Positions 50,262 through 59,291 of a stretch of DNA of 64,000 bases are shown one piece after another. Position 1 is the stretch's first letter; every line of letters begins with the position of its first letter. The notes below the pieces were generated by a model that saw nothing but the letters and a program-made list of their open reading frames with translations, was not told the origin of the DNA and made no database searches. The stretch covers positions 1 to 64,000 of the forward strand of contig DASXZO010000095.1 in NCBI GenBank assembly GCA_036501845.1. Reading direction: 5' to 3'. Source of the DNA: JBBREP01 sp036501845. Lineage in GTDB: Bacteria; Actinomycetota; Acidimicrobiia; IMCC26256; PALSA-610. The position numbers and the translations under genes are program-made.

Positions 50262-51480
50262 TCGCGCTGTCGCTTTGCACGCCGTGGCCGCGTCGGCGCC
50301 CGCGGTTGCGCCAGTGCAGCGGCCGCGGCCTCGAGTGGGCTTCGACGCATCGTCGTGGCAGGACCTCGTCGGCGCGCTGGTCGCGGGAGTGTCGGGCGCG
50401 GCGTTGCTGCTCGTGTTCGCGCCGCTTGGAATCACGTTCGGCAAGCTCAGCGGCGGAATCGGCGTCGCGATCATCGCCTACCTCATCTTCGTGGTCGTCT
50501 ACGGCGCGGTCACCTGGTTGCGCTCCGACGGCGTGGGCGTGGCGAACGCGCTGTTCACGGTGCTGTCCACCTCGGCGGCGGTGCTCGTGGTCACCGCACT
50601 GGTGAGCATCGTCGGCTGGACATTGTGGAAGGGCCACGCCGCGCTGGTGCACTCGAACTTCTACACGCAAGACATGGCGAAGGCCGGCCCGAACAGCAAC
50701 TTGAAGGTCGGCGGCATGGCCCACGCGCTCGTGGGCACCGTGTGGATGATCAGCATCGCGCTGGTGATCTCGGCGCCGCTCGGCCTCGTCACCGCCGTGT
50801 ATCTCTCCGAGACGAAGTCGCGCTTCTCTCGCATGGTGCGCACTCTCGTCGACGCCATGACCGCCCTGCCCACGATCCTCGCCGGCCTGTTCATCTACGC
50901 GTTTTGGATCCTCGAGCTCGGCAACGAGCAGTCGGGCCTCGCCGCCGCACTCGCGCTCAGCATCATGATGCTGCCCTACATCGTGCGCAGCGCCGACCTG
51001 GTGTTGCGGCTCGTACCCGGCAACCTCCGCGAGGCCAGCGCGGCCCTCGGCGCGCCGCGCTGGCGCACCACGCGCACCGTGGTGCTTCCCACTGCACGGT
51101 CGGGTCTCGCGACGTCGGTGATCCTCGGCATCGCACGCGGTATCGGCGAGGCGTCTCCGGTGCTGCTCACCGCGGGCTTCAGCACGTTCATGAACACGAA
51201 TCCCACCAAGGGCCCGATGGTGTCGCTGCCGATTCTGGCGCTGAACCTCATCGGGTCGCCGAACAACAATCTCAAGGCGCGCGGTTTCGCCACTGCCGCA
51301 TTCCTGCTGCTCGTGGTGCTCGTGCTGTTCGTGAGTGCCCGCCTGATCGCAGGGCGCAGTGCCGGCGAGGTGTCGCCGCGCAAGCGCTCCCAGCTCATGC
51401 GCGCCTCGGCTCGCGACGCGCAACGCATCGCCGACTCGCAACAGATGGCCACGGCAGTGGCTGCGGAGGCAACGCCATGA
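50254..51480 (+). CDS. pstA: Phosphate-type ABC permease PstA
   Basis: A 408-aa permease. An N-terminal part with three TM helices precedes the usual core: ALPTILAGLFIYAFWI, NLREASAALGAPRWRTTRTVVLP (EAA loop) and ARGIGEASPVLLTAG. A charged cytoplasmic tail (residues 380-408) ends the protein. At about 408 aa it is roughly 110 residues longer than typical PstA. It overlaps pstC by 8 nt and the pstS-like gene by 4 nt. Confidence 0.9.
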   Translation: MSDRAVALHAVAASAPAVAPVQRPRPRVGFDASSWQDLVGALVAGVSGAALLLVFAPLGITFGKLSGGIGVAIIAYLIFVVVYGAVTWLRSDGVGVANALFTVLSTSAAVLVVTALVSIVGWTLWKGHAALVHSNFYTQDMAKAGPNSNLKVGGMAHALVGTVWMISIALVISAPLGLVTAVYLSETKSRFSRMVRTLVDAMTALPTILAGLFIYAFWILELGNEQSGLAAALALSIMMLPYIVRSADLVLRLVPGNLREASAALGAPRWRTTRTVVLPTARSGLATSVILGIARGIGEASPVLLTAGFSTFMNTNPTKGPMVSLPILALNLIGSPNNNLKARGFATAAFLLLVVLVLFVSARLIAGRSAGEVSPRKRSQLMRASARDAQRIADSQQMATAVAAEATP

Positions 51481-53168
51481 ACAAGCTCACCGTGCGCATC
51501 GCGCGACTCGTCGCGGCGGTTGCATTCCTCGCCGTGGCGGTGTCGGTCACGTCAGCCGGCCCGGCATCGGCCGACAGCTACGTGCCCGTGTCGGGCTCGG
51601 GTTCCACGTGGTCGTACTACGCGCTCAACCAGTGGATCCGCGACGTGCAGCAGTACGGCATGCGCATCAACTACGCGCCGAACGGCTCGTCGCAAGGTCG
51701 CCAGCAATTCCTCCAGGGCACGGTCGACTTCGCGGCGTCCGACATTCCCTTCCAGTCGCACCCCACCGACGGTTCGGCGCCCGAGAACCCGGTGCCCGGC
51801 AGCTACGCGTACATGCCGATCACGTCGGGCGGCACAGTGTTCATGTACAACCTGCAGATCAACGGCAAGCGGGTCACCGACCTGCGGCTGTCGGGCGAGA
51901 ACATCGCCAAGATCTTCACGCACCAGATCACCCTGTGGAACGACCCGGCGATCGCCGCCGACAACCCCGGTCTGAACTTGCCGGCGCGTGCGATCGTGCC
52001 CGTGGTGCGCTCCGACGGCGCCGCGGCGTCGTACCACCTGTCGGAGTGGATGATCGACCAGTACCCGTCGATCTGGAACGCGTACTGCTCCAAGTCGGGC
52101 CGCGCGCCGGCATGCGGTGCCACGTCGAACTACCCGACGGTGTCGGGCATGATCGCCCAGTCCGGCGACCTCGGCGTGTCGGGCTACGTGAGCCAGAGCT
52201 ACGCCGACGGCGCGATCGGTTACGTGGCCTACGCATACGCGTTGCAGACCGGTTTCCCCGTCGCCAAGATGCTGAACGCGGCCGGCTACTACACCGAGCC
52301 CACCGCGCAGAACGTCGCGGTGTCGTTGCTCAAGGCCAAGATCAACACCGACTCCACCGACCCGTCGGTGTACCTCACCCAGAACCTCACCGGTGTGTAC
52401 TCCGACACCGACCCGCGCACCTATCCGCTGTCGTCGTACGGCTACTTGATCCTGCCGATCAAGACTCAGGGCCAGTTCACCAGCGCCAAGGGCAAGACAC
52501 TCGCGGCCTTCGCGTACTACGCGATGTGCCAAGGCCAGCAGGAGTCGGCGTCGCTCGGGTACTCGCCGATGCCGATCAACCTCGTGCAGGCGAGCTTCAC
52601 GCAGATCAACCGGATACCCGGCGCGGTCGTGCAGAACATCAACATCCAGCACTGCAACAACCCCACCTTCACGTCGAGTGGTGTGAACGAGCTCGCCGCG
52701 ACTGCGCCGTTCCCACCCGCGTGCGACAAGAAGGGCGCGGTGCAGTGCAACGGGCCGACCGGCGGGAGCAAGAGCGTGACCACACCGTCGAAGGGTCCGA
52801 GCAATCCGGGCGGCTCGAACACCAGTGGCACCGGGTCGACCAAGGGCGGCGGGTCGACCGGTACGGCGCCCGGCGGTAGTTCCACGAGCGCTACCTCGGG
52901 CGCCACGGGGGGTTCGGGCAGCGACCCGAGCAGCAACTCGACCGGCACGACCGCTGCGTGTGACCCCACGTCGGGCACGTGCGGCGCGAGTAGCTCGAGC
53001 AACGGCACCGGGCCCACGGAACTCGCGGCGTCGCCGACGGTGCTCGGCGGTTCGAGTGGCTGGGGCGGCACCCAGCTGCTCGTGGTGCTCGTCGTGATCC
53101 TGCTCGTCGTCGTGATCATCGTGCCGGGCCTTCTCGCTCGACGTCTGTACAGGAGCTCGCGGTCATGA
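51477..53168 (+). CDS. Membrane-anchored PstS-like binding protein with altered phosphate loop
   Basis: A 563-aa protein: signal peptide (1-32), PstS-fold domain (about 36-410), a Ser/Thr/Gly-rich stalk (about 435-530), a C-terminal TM helix and ARRLYRSSRS. Recognisable ligand segments are SGSGSTW (39-45), NGSSQG (69-74), AASD with Asp89, and VVRSDG with Arg178. The S-G-T triple after R-x-D-G that donates hydrogen bonds to phosphate in PstS is A-A-A here (182-184). The fused stalk and anchor replace the usual lipoprotein attachment. Coupled by 4-nt overlaps on both sides. Ligand may be a phosphorylated compound or something else. Confidence 0.82.
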   Translation: MNKLTVRIARLVAAVAFLAVAVSVTSAGPASADSYVPVSGSGSTWSYYALNQWIRDVQQYGMRINYAPNGSSQGRQQFLQGTVDFAASDIPFQSHPTDGSAPENPVPGSYAYMPITSGGTVFMYNLQINGKRVTDLRLSGENIAKIFTHQITLWNDPAIAADNPGLNLPARAIVPVVRSDGAAASYHLSEWMIDQYPSIWNAYCSKSGRAPACGATSNYPTVSGMIAQSGDLGVSGYVSQSYADGAIGYVAYAYALQTGFPVAKMLNAAGYYTEPTAQNVAVSLLKAKINTDSTDPSVYLTQNLTGVYSDTDPRTYPLSSYGYLILPIKTQGQFTSAKGKTLAAFAYYAMCQGQQESASLGYSPMPINLVQASFTQINRIPGAVVQNINIQHCNNPTFTSSGVNELAATAPFPPACDKKGAVQCNGPTGGSKSVTTPSKGPSNPGGSNTSGTGSTKGGGSTGTAPGGSSTSATSGATGGSGSDPSSNSTGTTAACDPTSGTCGASSSSNGTGPTELAASPTVLGGSSGWGGTQLLVVLVVILLVVVIIVPGLLARRLYRSSRS

Positions 53169-55936
53169 GGACGACCACATGGAAACGCGCGCTGCGCCTG
53201 ATCGAAGCGTTCCTGTTGATGCTCGCGGTCCTCGTCGGGCCGGCAAGCGCAACCGCGTCGAGCTCGCTTGCCGGTTCGCAAGGCACCGACACCTCGATCG
53301 CGGCGGTGCCCGGATCGGCAGTGACCGTGTCGGGCCGCAATGCGTTCTCGTCGCTGAAGGTCACGGTGAACCAGACCACCGACCTCGTGAACCAGGCGAT
53401 CTCGATTTCGTGGAGCGGCGTGTCGCCGACGTTCTCGAACGCGGCTACCGGCGCGTTCTCGACCACCTATAACGGCGATTACCTGCAGGTCTTCGAGTGC
53501 TGGGGCGACCCGTCGTCGTCGGACCCGCTGAACGCGGTCGACCCTGGACCGTCGCCCACGCAGTGCCAGTACGGCGGCGAGTCGAACACGCCCACGAGCG
53601 CCTACCCGATCCAGGAGAACGGCTTCGAGTACTCGCGCGTGGTGAGCCAACCGTCGTGGCCCGGCTATGACCAGGCGCCGGGCTGGGTGGACACCGCGAC
53701 CGGCTTCAAGATCATGCCGTTCGATTCGGTCGACGGCACGGTGGTGAACCAGCAGGCGAACTATGACTACCTCGCCGACCCCACGCACCCGCAGGGTTTC
53801 TGGCTCGAGCCCTACTTCAGTTTCAACACCACGAACGAGATCCCGTTCGCGCGCACGTACCCCACGTCGGGGAGCACCGGCTCGGGCCAGACGCTGTTCC
53901 AGGTGCAGACCGGATTGGAGGCGCCGGGCCTCGGTTGCGGGCAGAAGCTGCAGCCGGTGACGAGTGGCGGCACGAAGGTGCCACAGTGCTGGCTCGTGAT
54001 CGTGCCGCGCGGCACGCCCACCGACGAGAATCCTTCCGGCCTCACTGGCGTGCAGAGTGTGGTGACATCGCCGCTCAGCCCGAGCGCGTGGGCGAACCGC
54101 ATCTCCATCCCGCTGAAGTTCCGTCCCATCGACACGAGCTGCTCGATCGGCGCGCAGCAGACGCGCATCGTCGGCAGTGAGCTCGCATCGGCGGCGTTCC
54201 AGTCGTGGCAGCCCGCCTTGTGCAACGCACACCCCACAACGCCGTACAGCTACTCGTATCTGAGCGACGACCAGGCGCGCCAGAACCTCACGCAGAACGC
54301 CTTCGGTGGCGCGGGGCTGTCGGTGTTCTCGATTCCGCCCTCCTCGTCGTCGACGAGCGGCACCACACCTGTGTACGCGCCGGTCACGCTCTCGAGCGTG
54401 GTGGTGGGCTTCAACATCGAACGACTACCGATCCTGCAATCCGACGGCACACTCCAACCCGACGAGGTGCCACTCGCGGGCGTGCGAGTGAAGAACATCT
54501 ATCTCACGCCGCGACTCGTGGCGAAGTTGCTCACCGAGTCGTACCAGGCGCAACTGGTCGACGTGCTCGCGTCGAAGCCGGCCGCCGACCAGTGGGTGCT
54601 GAAGAACCCGCAGACGATCGTGTCGGACCCCGATTTCCTGCAGTGGAACCCCGAATTCAAGTTGCTGTCCACGCAGCAAGCCGTCGACGCGAGCGGTCTC
54701 GTGGTGGAAGAGCCGAACTCCGACGCCGCGCAGGTGCTGTGGCAGTGGGTGCTGTCCGATCCCGAGGCGAAGGCGTGGCTCAACGGCGCGCCCGACCCGT
54801 GGGGCATGCAGGTGAACCCGATCTACAGCACCAACGCGTCGGTCAACACGTCGAAGACCGCGTTCGGCACCCCGACGCCGAACAACTACCCGAAGTCGGA
54901 TCCGTATTGCTACGACTCCGGCGAGACGGTTGGGAGCCCGGCGCAGGCCGCGCGCCCCATCTGCATCCTCGACTGGTCGCCGTACGCGCTCAACATGCAG
55001 GACGCGGCCAACTCGACCGGTAGCGCGAACAGCCAGGCCAAGACCACGCTCAACCCCGCTGCGACGCCGGAGACGGCGTGGGGCGCGAACGGTCCGCAGA
55101 AGGCGGGGACGCGCTTCATCTTGTCGATCACCGACTCGGCCGACGCGACGCGCTACGGCCTGCAGACCGCGTCGCTGAGCCGGGCTGGTGACGACACTGC
55201 GAGTCGGGCGTTCACGCAGTCGAGCTCGTCGTCGATGCTCAGCGCGCTCGCGTCGATGCACGCGTCGGAACCGAGCGGGATGCTCGTGTCGGATCAAACG
55301 AAGATGGCGGCGGGCGCGTACCCGCTCACGATGCTCACCTACGCCGCCACTGTTCCCTCGACGCTCACCACGAGCCAACGCGCCAACTACGCACAACTCC
55401 TCGCGTACTCGTCGGGCGCGGGCCAGGTGACCGGCACGGCCGCCGGGCAGTTGCCCGAGGGCTACGTGCCATTGCCCTCGGCGCTGCGCAAGATCGACGA
55501 CGCTGCGATCCAAGCAATCTTGCACCCCGGCACGACGGTGCCGACCCCAACCCCAGTCACTACGCCTCCTACGACTCTCATCACCAACACCGGGCCGAGC
55601 TCCGGCTCGCTGCCCGGCGACAGCAGCAGCAGCACACCCACGACCACCCCGTCGACCAGCCCCTCGACGACCACGACAACCACCAAACCAAGTCACACGA
55701 CGACGACGAATCGCGCGCCCAAGCCGAAGAGCCTGCTCACCAAGCTCATCGGCGTGGGGCCCGCTCGGTTCGCCGCGCCCGCCGTCGCGACAATCGGCTT
55801 CGTCGCCCTCGCGGCCGCCCCATTCGTGGGCGACCGCAAGCGGCGCGGCCTCACCGCGGCGCGCGCCACTGTCGTGGCTTGGTTCGGTCGGGCGCGGGCC
55901 CGTTCCCGCGACCGCAACGTGTTCGACCCTTGGTAG
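53165..55936 (+). CDS. Large membrane-anchored surface protein with PstS-like segment
   Basis: A 923-aa exported protein. Signal peptide 1-30; a long extracellular part; a Thr/Ser/Pro stalk (about 785-860, TTTTTTKPSHTTTT); a TM helix (about 875-895); then GDRKRRG and an Arg-rich cytoplasmic tail ending DPW. Around residues 395-480, PVYAPVTLSSVVVGFNIERL and NIYLTPRLVAKLLTESYQAQ match the central part of PstS-type proteins ('V-x-x-P-V...G-h-x-h-A-Y-N' and 'L-x-x-x-x-I-x-x-I-x-x-G'). The ligand loops are not evident. It overlaps the pstS-like gene by 4 nt. No named family recognised. Confidence 0.7.
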   Translation: MRTTTWKRALRLIEAFLLMLAVLVGPASATASSSLAGSQGTDTSIAAVPGSAVTVSGRNAFSSLKVTVNQTTDLVNQAISISWSGVSPTFSNAATGAFSTTYNGDYLQVFECWGDPSSSDPLNAVDPGPSPTQCQYGGESNTPTSAYPIQENGFEYSRVVSQPSWPGYDQAPGWVDTATGFKIMPFDSVDGTVVNQQANYDYLADPTHPQGFWLEPYFSFNTTNEIPFARTYPTSGSTGSGQTLFQVQTGLEAPGLGCGQKLQPVTSGGTKVPQCWLVIVPRGTPTDENPSGLTGVQSVVTSPLSPSAWANRISIPLKFRPIDTSCSIGAQQTRIVGSELASAAFQSWQPALCNAHPTTPYSYSYLSDDQARQNLTQNAFGGAGLSVFSIPPSSSSTSGTTPVYAPVTLSSVVVGFNIERLPILQSDGTLQPDEVPLAGVRVKNIYLTPRLVAKLLTESYQAQLVDVLASKPAADQWVLKNPQTIVSDPDFLQWNPEFKLLSTQQAVDASGLVVEEPNSDAAQVLWQWVLSDPEAKAWLNGAPDPWGMQVNPIYSTNASVNTSKTAFGTPTPNNYPKSDPYCYDSGETVGSPAQAARPICILDWSPYALNMQDAANSTGSANSQAKTTLNPAATPETAWGANGPQKAGTRFILSITDSADATRYGLQTASLSRAGDDTASRAFTQSSSSSMLSALASMHASEPSGMLVSDQTKMAAGAYPLTMLTYAATVPSTLTTSQRANYAQLLAYSSGAGQVTGTAAGQLPEGYVPLPSALRKIDDAAIQAILHPGTTVPTPTPVTTPPTTLITNTGPSSGSLPGDSSSSTPTTTPSTSPSTTTTTTKPSHTTTTNRAPKPKSLLTKLIGVGPARFAAPAVATIGFVALAAAPFVGDRKRRGLTAARATVVAWFGRARARSRDRNVFDPW

Positions 55937-55947
55937 GAGGCAGGAAG

Positions 55948-57039
55948 ATGGACCACTCGCAACGTCCGGCAGTCGGCCGGGCTGCGGCGCCGGCAAAGGC
56001 GCAACGAATGATTCGGCGCCGACGGCGCGCGGTGCGCACGGTGCTCGGCGCGATTCTCGTGGCGGCCGGCGGGGGCATCCTGCTGCAGAGCTCGCCATCG
56101 ACCGCGTCCACGCTCGGCGGTGCGGCGACGATCAGCGACCCGGCAAACGCGCAGCCGCTGGCGTCGGGCGCATCCGACACGTTGTTCACCGTCGCGCTTC
56201 CCTCAGGCGCGGCGTGCTCAGGCGACACGGCCACCGACGGCTACCACGTGTACAGCTACATGGTGACGCCGAGTACCGACGTGAGCACGGTGACGTTCAT
56301 CAACTCGCCGTCGGTGGGATACGGCTTCGTCGACAACACCGGTACGTACTACGGCGCGGCCAACACCGCGATCAACACCGGCCAGATCATCGGCATCCCC
56401 ACGAACTTCGAGTGGGCGCCGCTGCTGAACGCGGTTCCGCTCACCACGCTGCTCAACAACGGTACGTCGGCCACATGGGATGCCGGTATCGCGTGCGCCG
56501 ACACCACGGGCAAGCTCAGCGACAACTGGAACGTGGCAATCACCTTCACCGCCGACAGCTCCGATCCGAACGGCTTCACCTGGACCGCAGGTGGCGGCAC
56601 ACCGCCGCCGACCACCACGACCACGCCGGGACAGACCACCACCACGGTGGCGGGAGAGACGACGACCACAGTGTCGGGTGAAACGACGACGACGATCGCC
56701 GGCGCGACCACGACCACCACACCGTCAGGCGACACGACCACCACGACGGCCTCGGGCGATACGACGACCACGACAGCGTCGACCGGCACGTGCGACCCGC
56801 TCACCGGCACCAACTGCGACACGACGTCCACAACCTCCGCCACCGGTGTGATCTCGCCGGCCGGTTCCGATCCCTCGGGCGGCGGCGGTACCGGAAGCCT
56901 TGCCTTCACGGGAACTTCGCTGTCGCACAACGTGGCGATCGCGCTGTTGCTGCTCGGGTTCGGCCTGATGCTCGTGGGCAGTGAGATGACCCTGCGAGGC
57001 AAGCGAGTACTGGAGGGCGCGTGGCAAGCACTGCGCTAG
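55948..57039 (+). CDS. LAFTG-anchored surface protein with two-Cys domain and Thr repeats
   Basis: A 363-aa exported protein. Basic N-terminus and signal segment (30-53). The two-Cys domain (54-213; Cys90, Cys183) is strongly similar to the 45857 product: GGATAT-type start STLGGAATI, GYGFVDNTGTYYG, NTAINTGQII and SDPNGFTW. Six Thr-tract repeats of about 8-10 residues (TTTTVAGE type, 222-280) form a wall-spanning stalk. The sorting signal LAFTG (318-322), a TM helix and LRGKR fit class E sortase (LAxTG) substrates. TAGGAGG precedes ATG 55948. The end overlaps the pseudo-sortase gene by 19 nt. Confidence 0.82.
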   Translation: MDHSQRPAVGRAAAPAKAQRMIRRRRRAVRTVLGAILVAAGGGILLQSSPSTASTLGGAATISDPANAQPLASGASDTLFTVALPSGAACSGDTATDGYHVYSYMVTPSTDVSTVTFINSPSVGYGFVDNTGTYYGAANTAINTGQIIGIPTNFEWAPLLNAVPLTTLLNNGTSATWDAGIACADTTGKLSDNWNVAITFTADSSDPNGFTWTAGGGTPPPTTTTTPGQTTTTVAGETTTTVSGETTTTIAGATTTTTPSGDTTTTTASGDTTTTTASTGTCDPLTGTNCDTTSTTSATGVISPAGSDPSGGGGTGSLAFTGTSLSHNVAIALLLLGFGLMLVGSEMTLRGKRVLEGAWQALR

Positions 57040-57962
57040 CCGAGCCCCTGCCACGCGTCGACTTCGAGCCGGCGCCGGCCGAGGCCACCGCGGCATTGCC
57101 GGCGGTGAGCAATGAAGCGGAGGCGCGGCGCGGGCCGATGCACCCGGTGCGGAGCGCGCTGGTGATGCTGGCGACGCTGTCGCTCACCTTCGTGGGTTAC
57201 CTCACCGTCGGCAGCACGCTCGAGCACAATGCCGCGCAGACGAATCGCTACGCGCACCTGCGCGGGCAACTCGCACTCGGCACCGCACCCGTGGGGCCAA
57301 CCGACGCCAACGGCCACCTCCTCGCGATGGGCACGCCGATCGCGGTGCTGCGCATCCCTTCATTGGGGCTGCGCGAGGTGGTGGGTGAAGGCACCACCGG
57401 TTCGGTGCTCGCGTCGGGGCCAGGACACCTGCGCTCGACGGTGTTCCCCGGCGGCGCGGGCACGAGCGTGGTGCTCGGTCGCGCCCACGCCTACGGCGGT
57501 CCGTTCGGATCGATCGGTGGCCTGAAGCACGGAACGAACATCACCGTGACATCGGCGAACGGCACGGCCACGCTGCACGTGGTCGACGTCCGCCGCGCCG
57601 GACAGCCGATCCCCACGCTGAATTCGGGATCGGCGCGCGTCACGCTGGTGACGGCAACCGGCAGCCCGTACTCACCGTCGGGCACCGTGTCGGTGGACGC
57701 CGACACGACGAAGCCGTTGCCGTCGACGCCACCCGTGCTGTCGAACGTGCCGGCCGCCGAGCGCCCGATGGGCACTTCCACGAGCGGTATGTGGATGGTG
57801 TTCCTCTGGACCGAGGCGCTCCTGCTGCTCTCGTTCGCCGCGGTGTGGCTCTGGTACCGGCGTTCGCCGGCCCACGCACTCATCCTCTGTTCGGCGCCCG
57901 TGCTGCTCGCGGCGGCGGAAGCGTGCCGGTCGATCGCGCCGTTGCTCCCCAACCTCATGTGA
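57021..57962 (+). CDS. Sortase homologue lacking catalytic Cys and Arg
   Basis: A 313-aa membrane protein: cytoplasmic N-terminus (1-42), TM helix (43-62), a sortase-type barrel, then two C-terminal TM helices (about 262-280 and 287-305). [18 protein letters not shown] and [27 protein letters not shown] are sortase blocks, and His156 ([10 protein letters not shown]) is kept. The TLVTC position reads TLVTATG (Ala212, codon GCA). The strand after it reads SGTVSVDA instead of R-h-h-V-x-A, so the Arg is gone too. It is open and intact with good GGAGG (57012-57016), hence a maintained pseudoenzyme rather than a decayed gene. It overlaps its likely partner, the LAFTG protein. Confidence 0.78.
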   Translation: MASTALAEPLPRVDFEPAPAEATAALPAVSNEAEARRGPMHPVRSALVMLATLSLTFVGYLTVGSTLEHNAAQTNRYAHLRGQLALGTAPVGPTDANGHLLAMGTPIAVLRIPSLGLREVVGEGTTGSVLASGPGHLRSTVFPGGAGTSVVLGRAHAYGGPFGSIGGLKHGTNITVTSANGTATLHVVDVRRAGQPIPTLNSGSARVTLVTATGSPYSPSGTVSVDADTTKPLPSTPPVLSNVPAAERPMGTSTSGMWMVFLWTEALLLLSFAAVWLWYRRSPAHALILCSAPVLLAAAEACRSIAPLLPNLM

Positions 57963-58027
57963 ACGGCTCATCGGACCCCCGGAGCCAACGAGCTTTCTCG
58001 ACCAACCTGATCGATTTGGGACCGTCA

Positions 58028-58912
58028 ATGAATCCCACCAGCCTGCCGACAACCGACTTCGTGCATCACGCCGACGCGCTCGCTCACGACCCCTTCGGGC
58101 ACGACTCGTCAGGGCCGTTCGCGTTCGCCGACGAGGCACCGATCGTGCTCGAGACGGTTGACGTGTCGGCGTGGTTCGGCGGCCACCAAGTGCTCGAACG
58201 CGTGTCGCTTGCCATCGAGCAGAACGAGGTGATGGCCCTCATCGGGCCGTCAGGTTGCGGGAAGTCGACCTACCTGCGAATTCTCAACCGCATGCACGAG
58301 ATGGTGGCGGGCGCCGAGATGGCGGGGGAGGTGCTGCTCGACGGCGACGACATCTACGACCCCAAGCGCCTGCTCACCGACGTGCGCAAGCGCATCGGCA
58401 TGGTGTTCCAGAAGCCGAACCCGTTCCCGGCGATGTCGATCTACGACAACGTGCTCGCGGGGCTCAAGCTCACCGGCCGGAAGGTCGATCGCGATTCGAA
58501 AGACGAACTCGTCGTGTCGTGCCTGTCGAAAGCCGGCCTCTGGAACGAGGTGCGCGACCGGCTGCGCCAACCGGGTGGCGCGCTCTCGGGTGGCCAGCAG
58601 CAGCGGCTCTGCATCGCGCGTGCCCTGGCCGTGCAGCCCACAGTGCTGCTCATGGACGAGCCCTGCTCGGCGCTCGACCCTGCCTCGACCCGCCGTATCG
58701 AGGTCACGATCGAGGAGTTGCGCTCGGAGATCACGATCGTGATTGTGACCCACAACATGCAACAGGCCGCCCGCGTGTCCGACACGTGCGCGTTCTTTCT
58801 CGCCGAATCGGGCCAGCCGGGCTACATCATCGAATACGGCCCCACCGAGGCCATGTTCGACAACCCGCAGGACCGCCGCACCGCCGATTACGTGCACGGG
58901 CGCTTCGGTTGA
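58028..58912 (+). CDS. pstB: Phosphate-type ABC ATPase PstB
   Basis: A 294-aa ATPase. Walker [10 protein letters not shown] (73-81), [18 protein letters not shown] (PstB-specific Q-loop region), signature [17 protein letters not shown], Walker [13 protein letters not shown] and [13 protein letters not shown] are all intact. About 38 N-terminal residues with several His and Asp precede the domain and are not part of usual PstB. It ends with DYVHGRFG as in the family. The preceding 65 bp carry no obvious ribosome-binding site. It completes the transporter. Confidence 0.93.
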   Translation: MNPTSLPTTDFVHHADALAHDPFGHDSSGPFAFADEAPIVLETVDVSAWFGGHQVLERVSLAIEQNEVMALIGPSGCGKSTYLRILNRMHEMVAGAEMAGEVLLDGDDIYDPKRLLTDVRKRIGMVFQKPNPFPAMSIYDNVLAGLKLTGRKVDRDSKDELVVSCLSKAGLWNEVRDRLRQPGGALSGGQQQRLCIARALAVQPTVLLMDEPCSALDPASTRRIEVTIEELRSEITIVIVTHNMQQAARVSDTCAFFLAESGQPGYIIEYGPTEAMFDNPQDRRTADYVHGRFG

Positions 58913-58953
58913 GCCCGAATCGAGGCCTCGTGACAGCCTTCACTCCTACTGGA

Positions 58954-58971
58954 CTATTTCGATCGAGATAG
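58954..58971. promoter_or_regulatory. Near-palindrome in pstB-downstream AT-rich gap
   Basis: CTATTTCGATCGAGATAG is an 18-bp dyad with one mismatched pair, inside the AT-rich 105-bp gap after pstB. A second short perfect palindrome, CGAGGCCTCG, is at 58921-58930. It may be an operator or part of a promoter for the gene starting at 59018. Confidence 0.35.
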
Positions 58972-59017
58972 TTAATCTGCGGAGCTACCACTCCGATATC
59001 ACGGACCGATCGGCACC

Positions 59018-59290
59018 ATGACCCAGCCATTCGACTTGCAAGACGACCAGTACGCAACCGGTCACGCCGTGTACACGCGCGCGGCGGTCGACGCCTATCT
59101 CGCTGCGGTGGCCCAGCGGCGACAGGAGCTCATGACCCAGATCCGCATCGCCGAGGCGCGTGCGGCTCGGGCCGAGCTCGCGGCCGGCCGCGTGGCAGCA
59201 CTGGAGCGCTCGGTGGGCGAGCTCGTGGTGGGCGCGGCCGCGCGTGACCTCAACCGCCGGCCGGTGCCGGCGGTGCCGGAAGGGGACTGA
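59018..59290 (+). CDS. DivIVA-like short coiled-coil protein
   Basis: A 90-aa protein. HAVYTRAAVDAYLAAVAQRR (residues 16-35) resembles the N-terminal membrane-binding segment of DivIVA/SepIVA-type proteins ('Y-x-x-x-x-V-D-x-F-L-x-x-V'). It is followed by an Ala/Glu/Arg coiled coil (36-75). It is far shorter than DivIVA, so it may be only a localisation module. It is followed 1 nt later by a tail-anchored protein gene. Function inferred only from this resemblance. Confidence 0.6.
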   Translation: MTQPFDLQDDQYATGHAVYTRAAVDAYLAAVAQRRQELMTQIRIAEARAARAELAAGRVAALERSVGELVVGAAARDLNRRPVPAVPEGD

Positions 59291-59291
59291 C

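Noticed and set aside
56620..56790. Repeated ACGACGACC-type sequence, considered as a DNA repeat array
   Set aside because: It is explained as codons of a Thr-rich stalk (TTTTVAGE-like units) in an intact gene, not CRISPR or an intergenic repeat.
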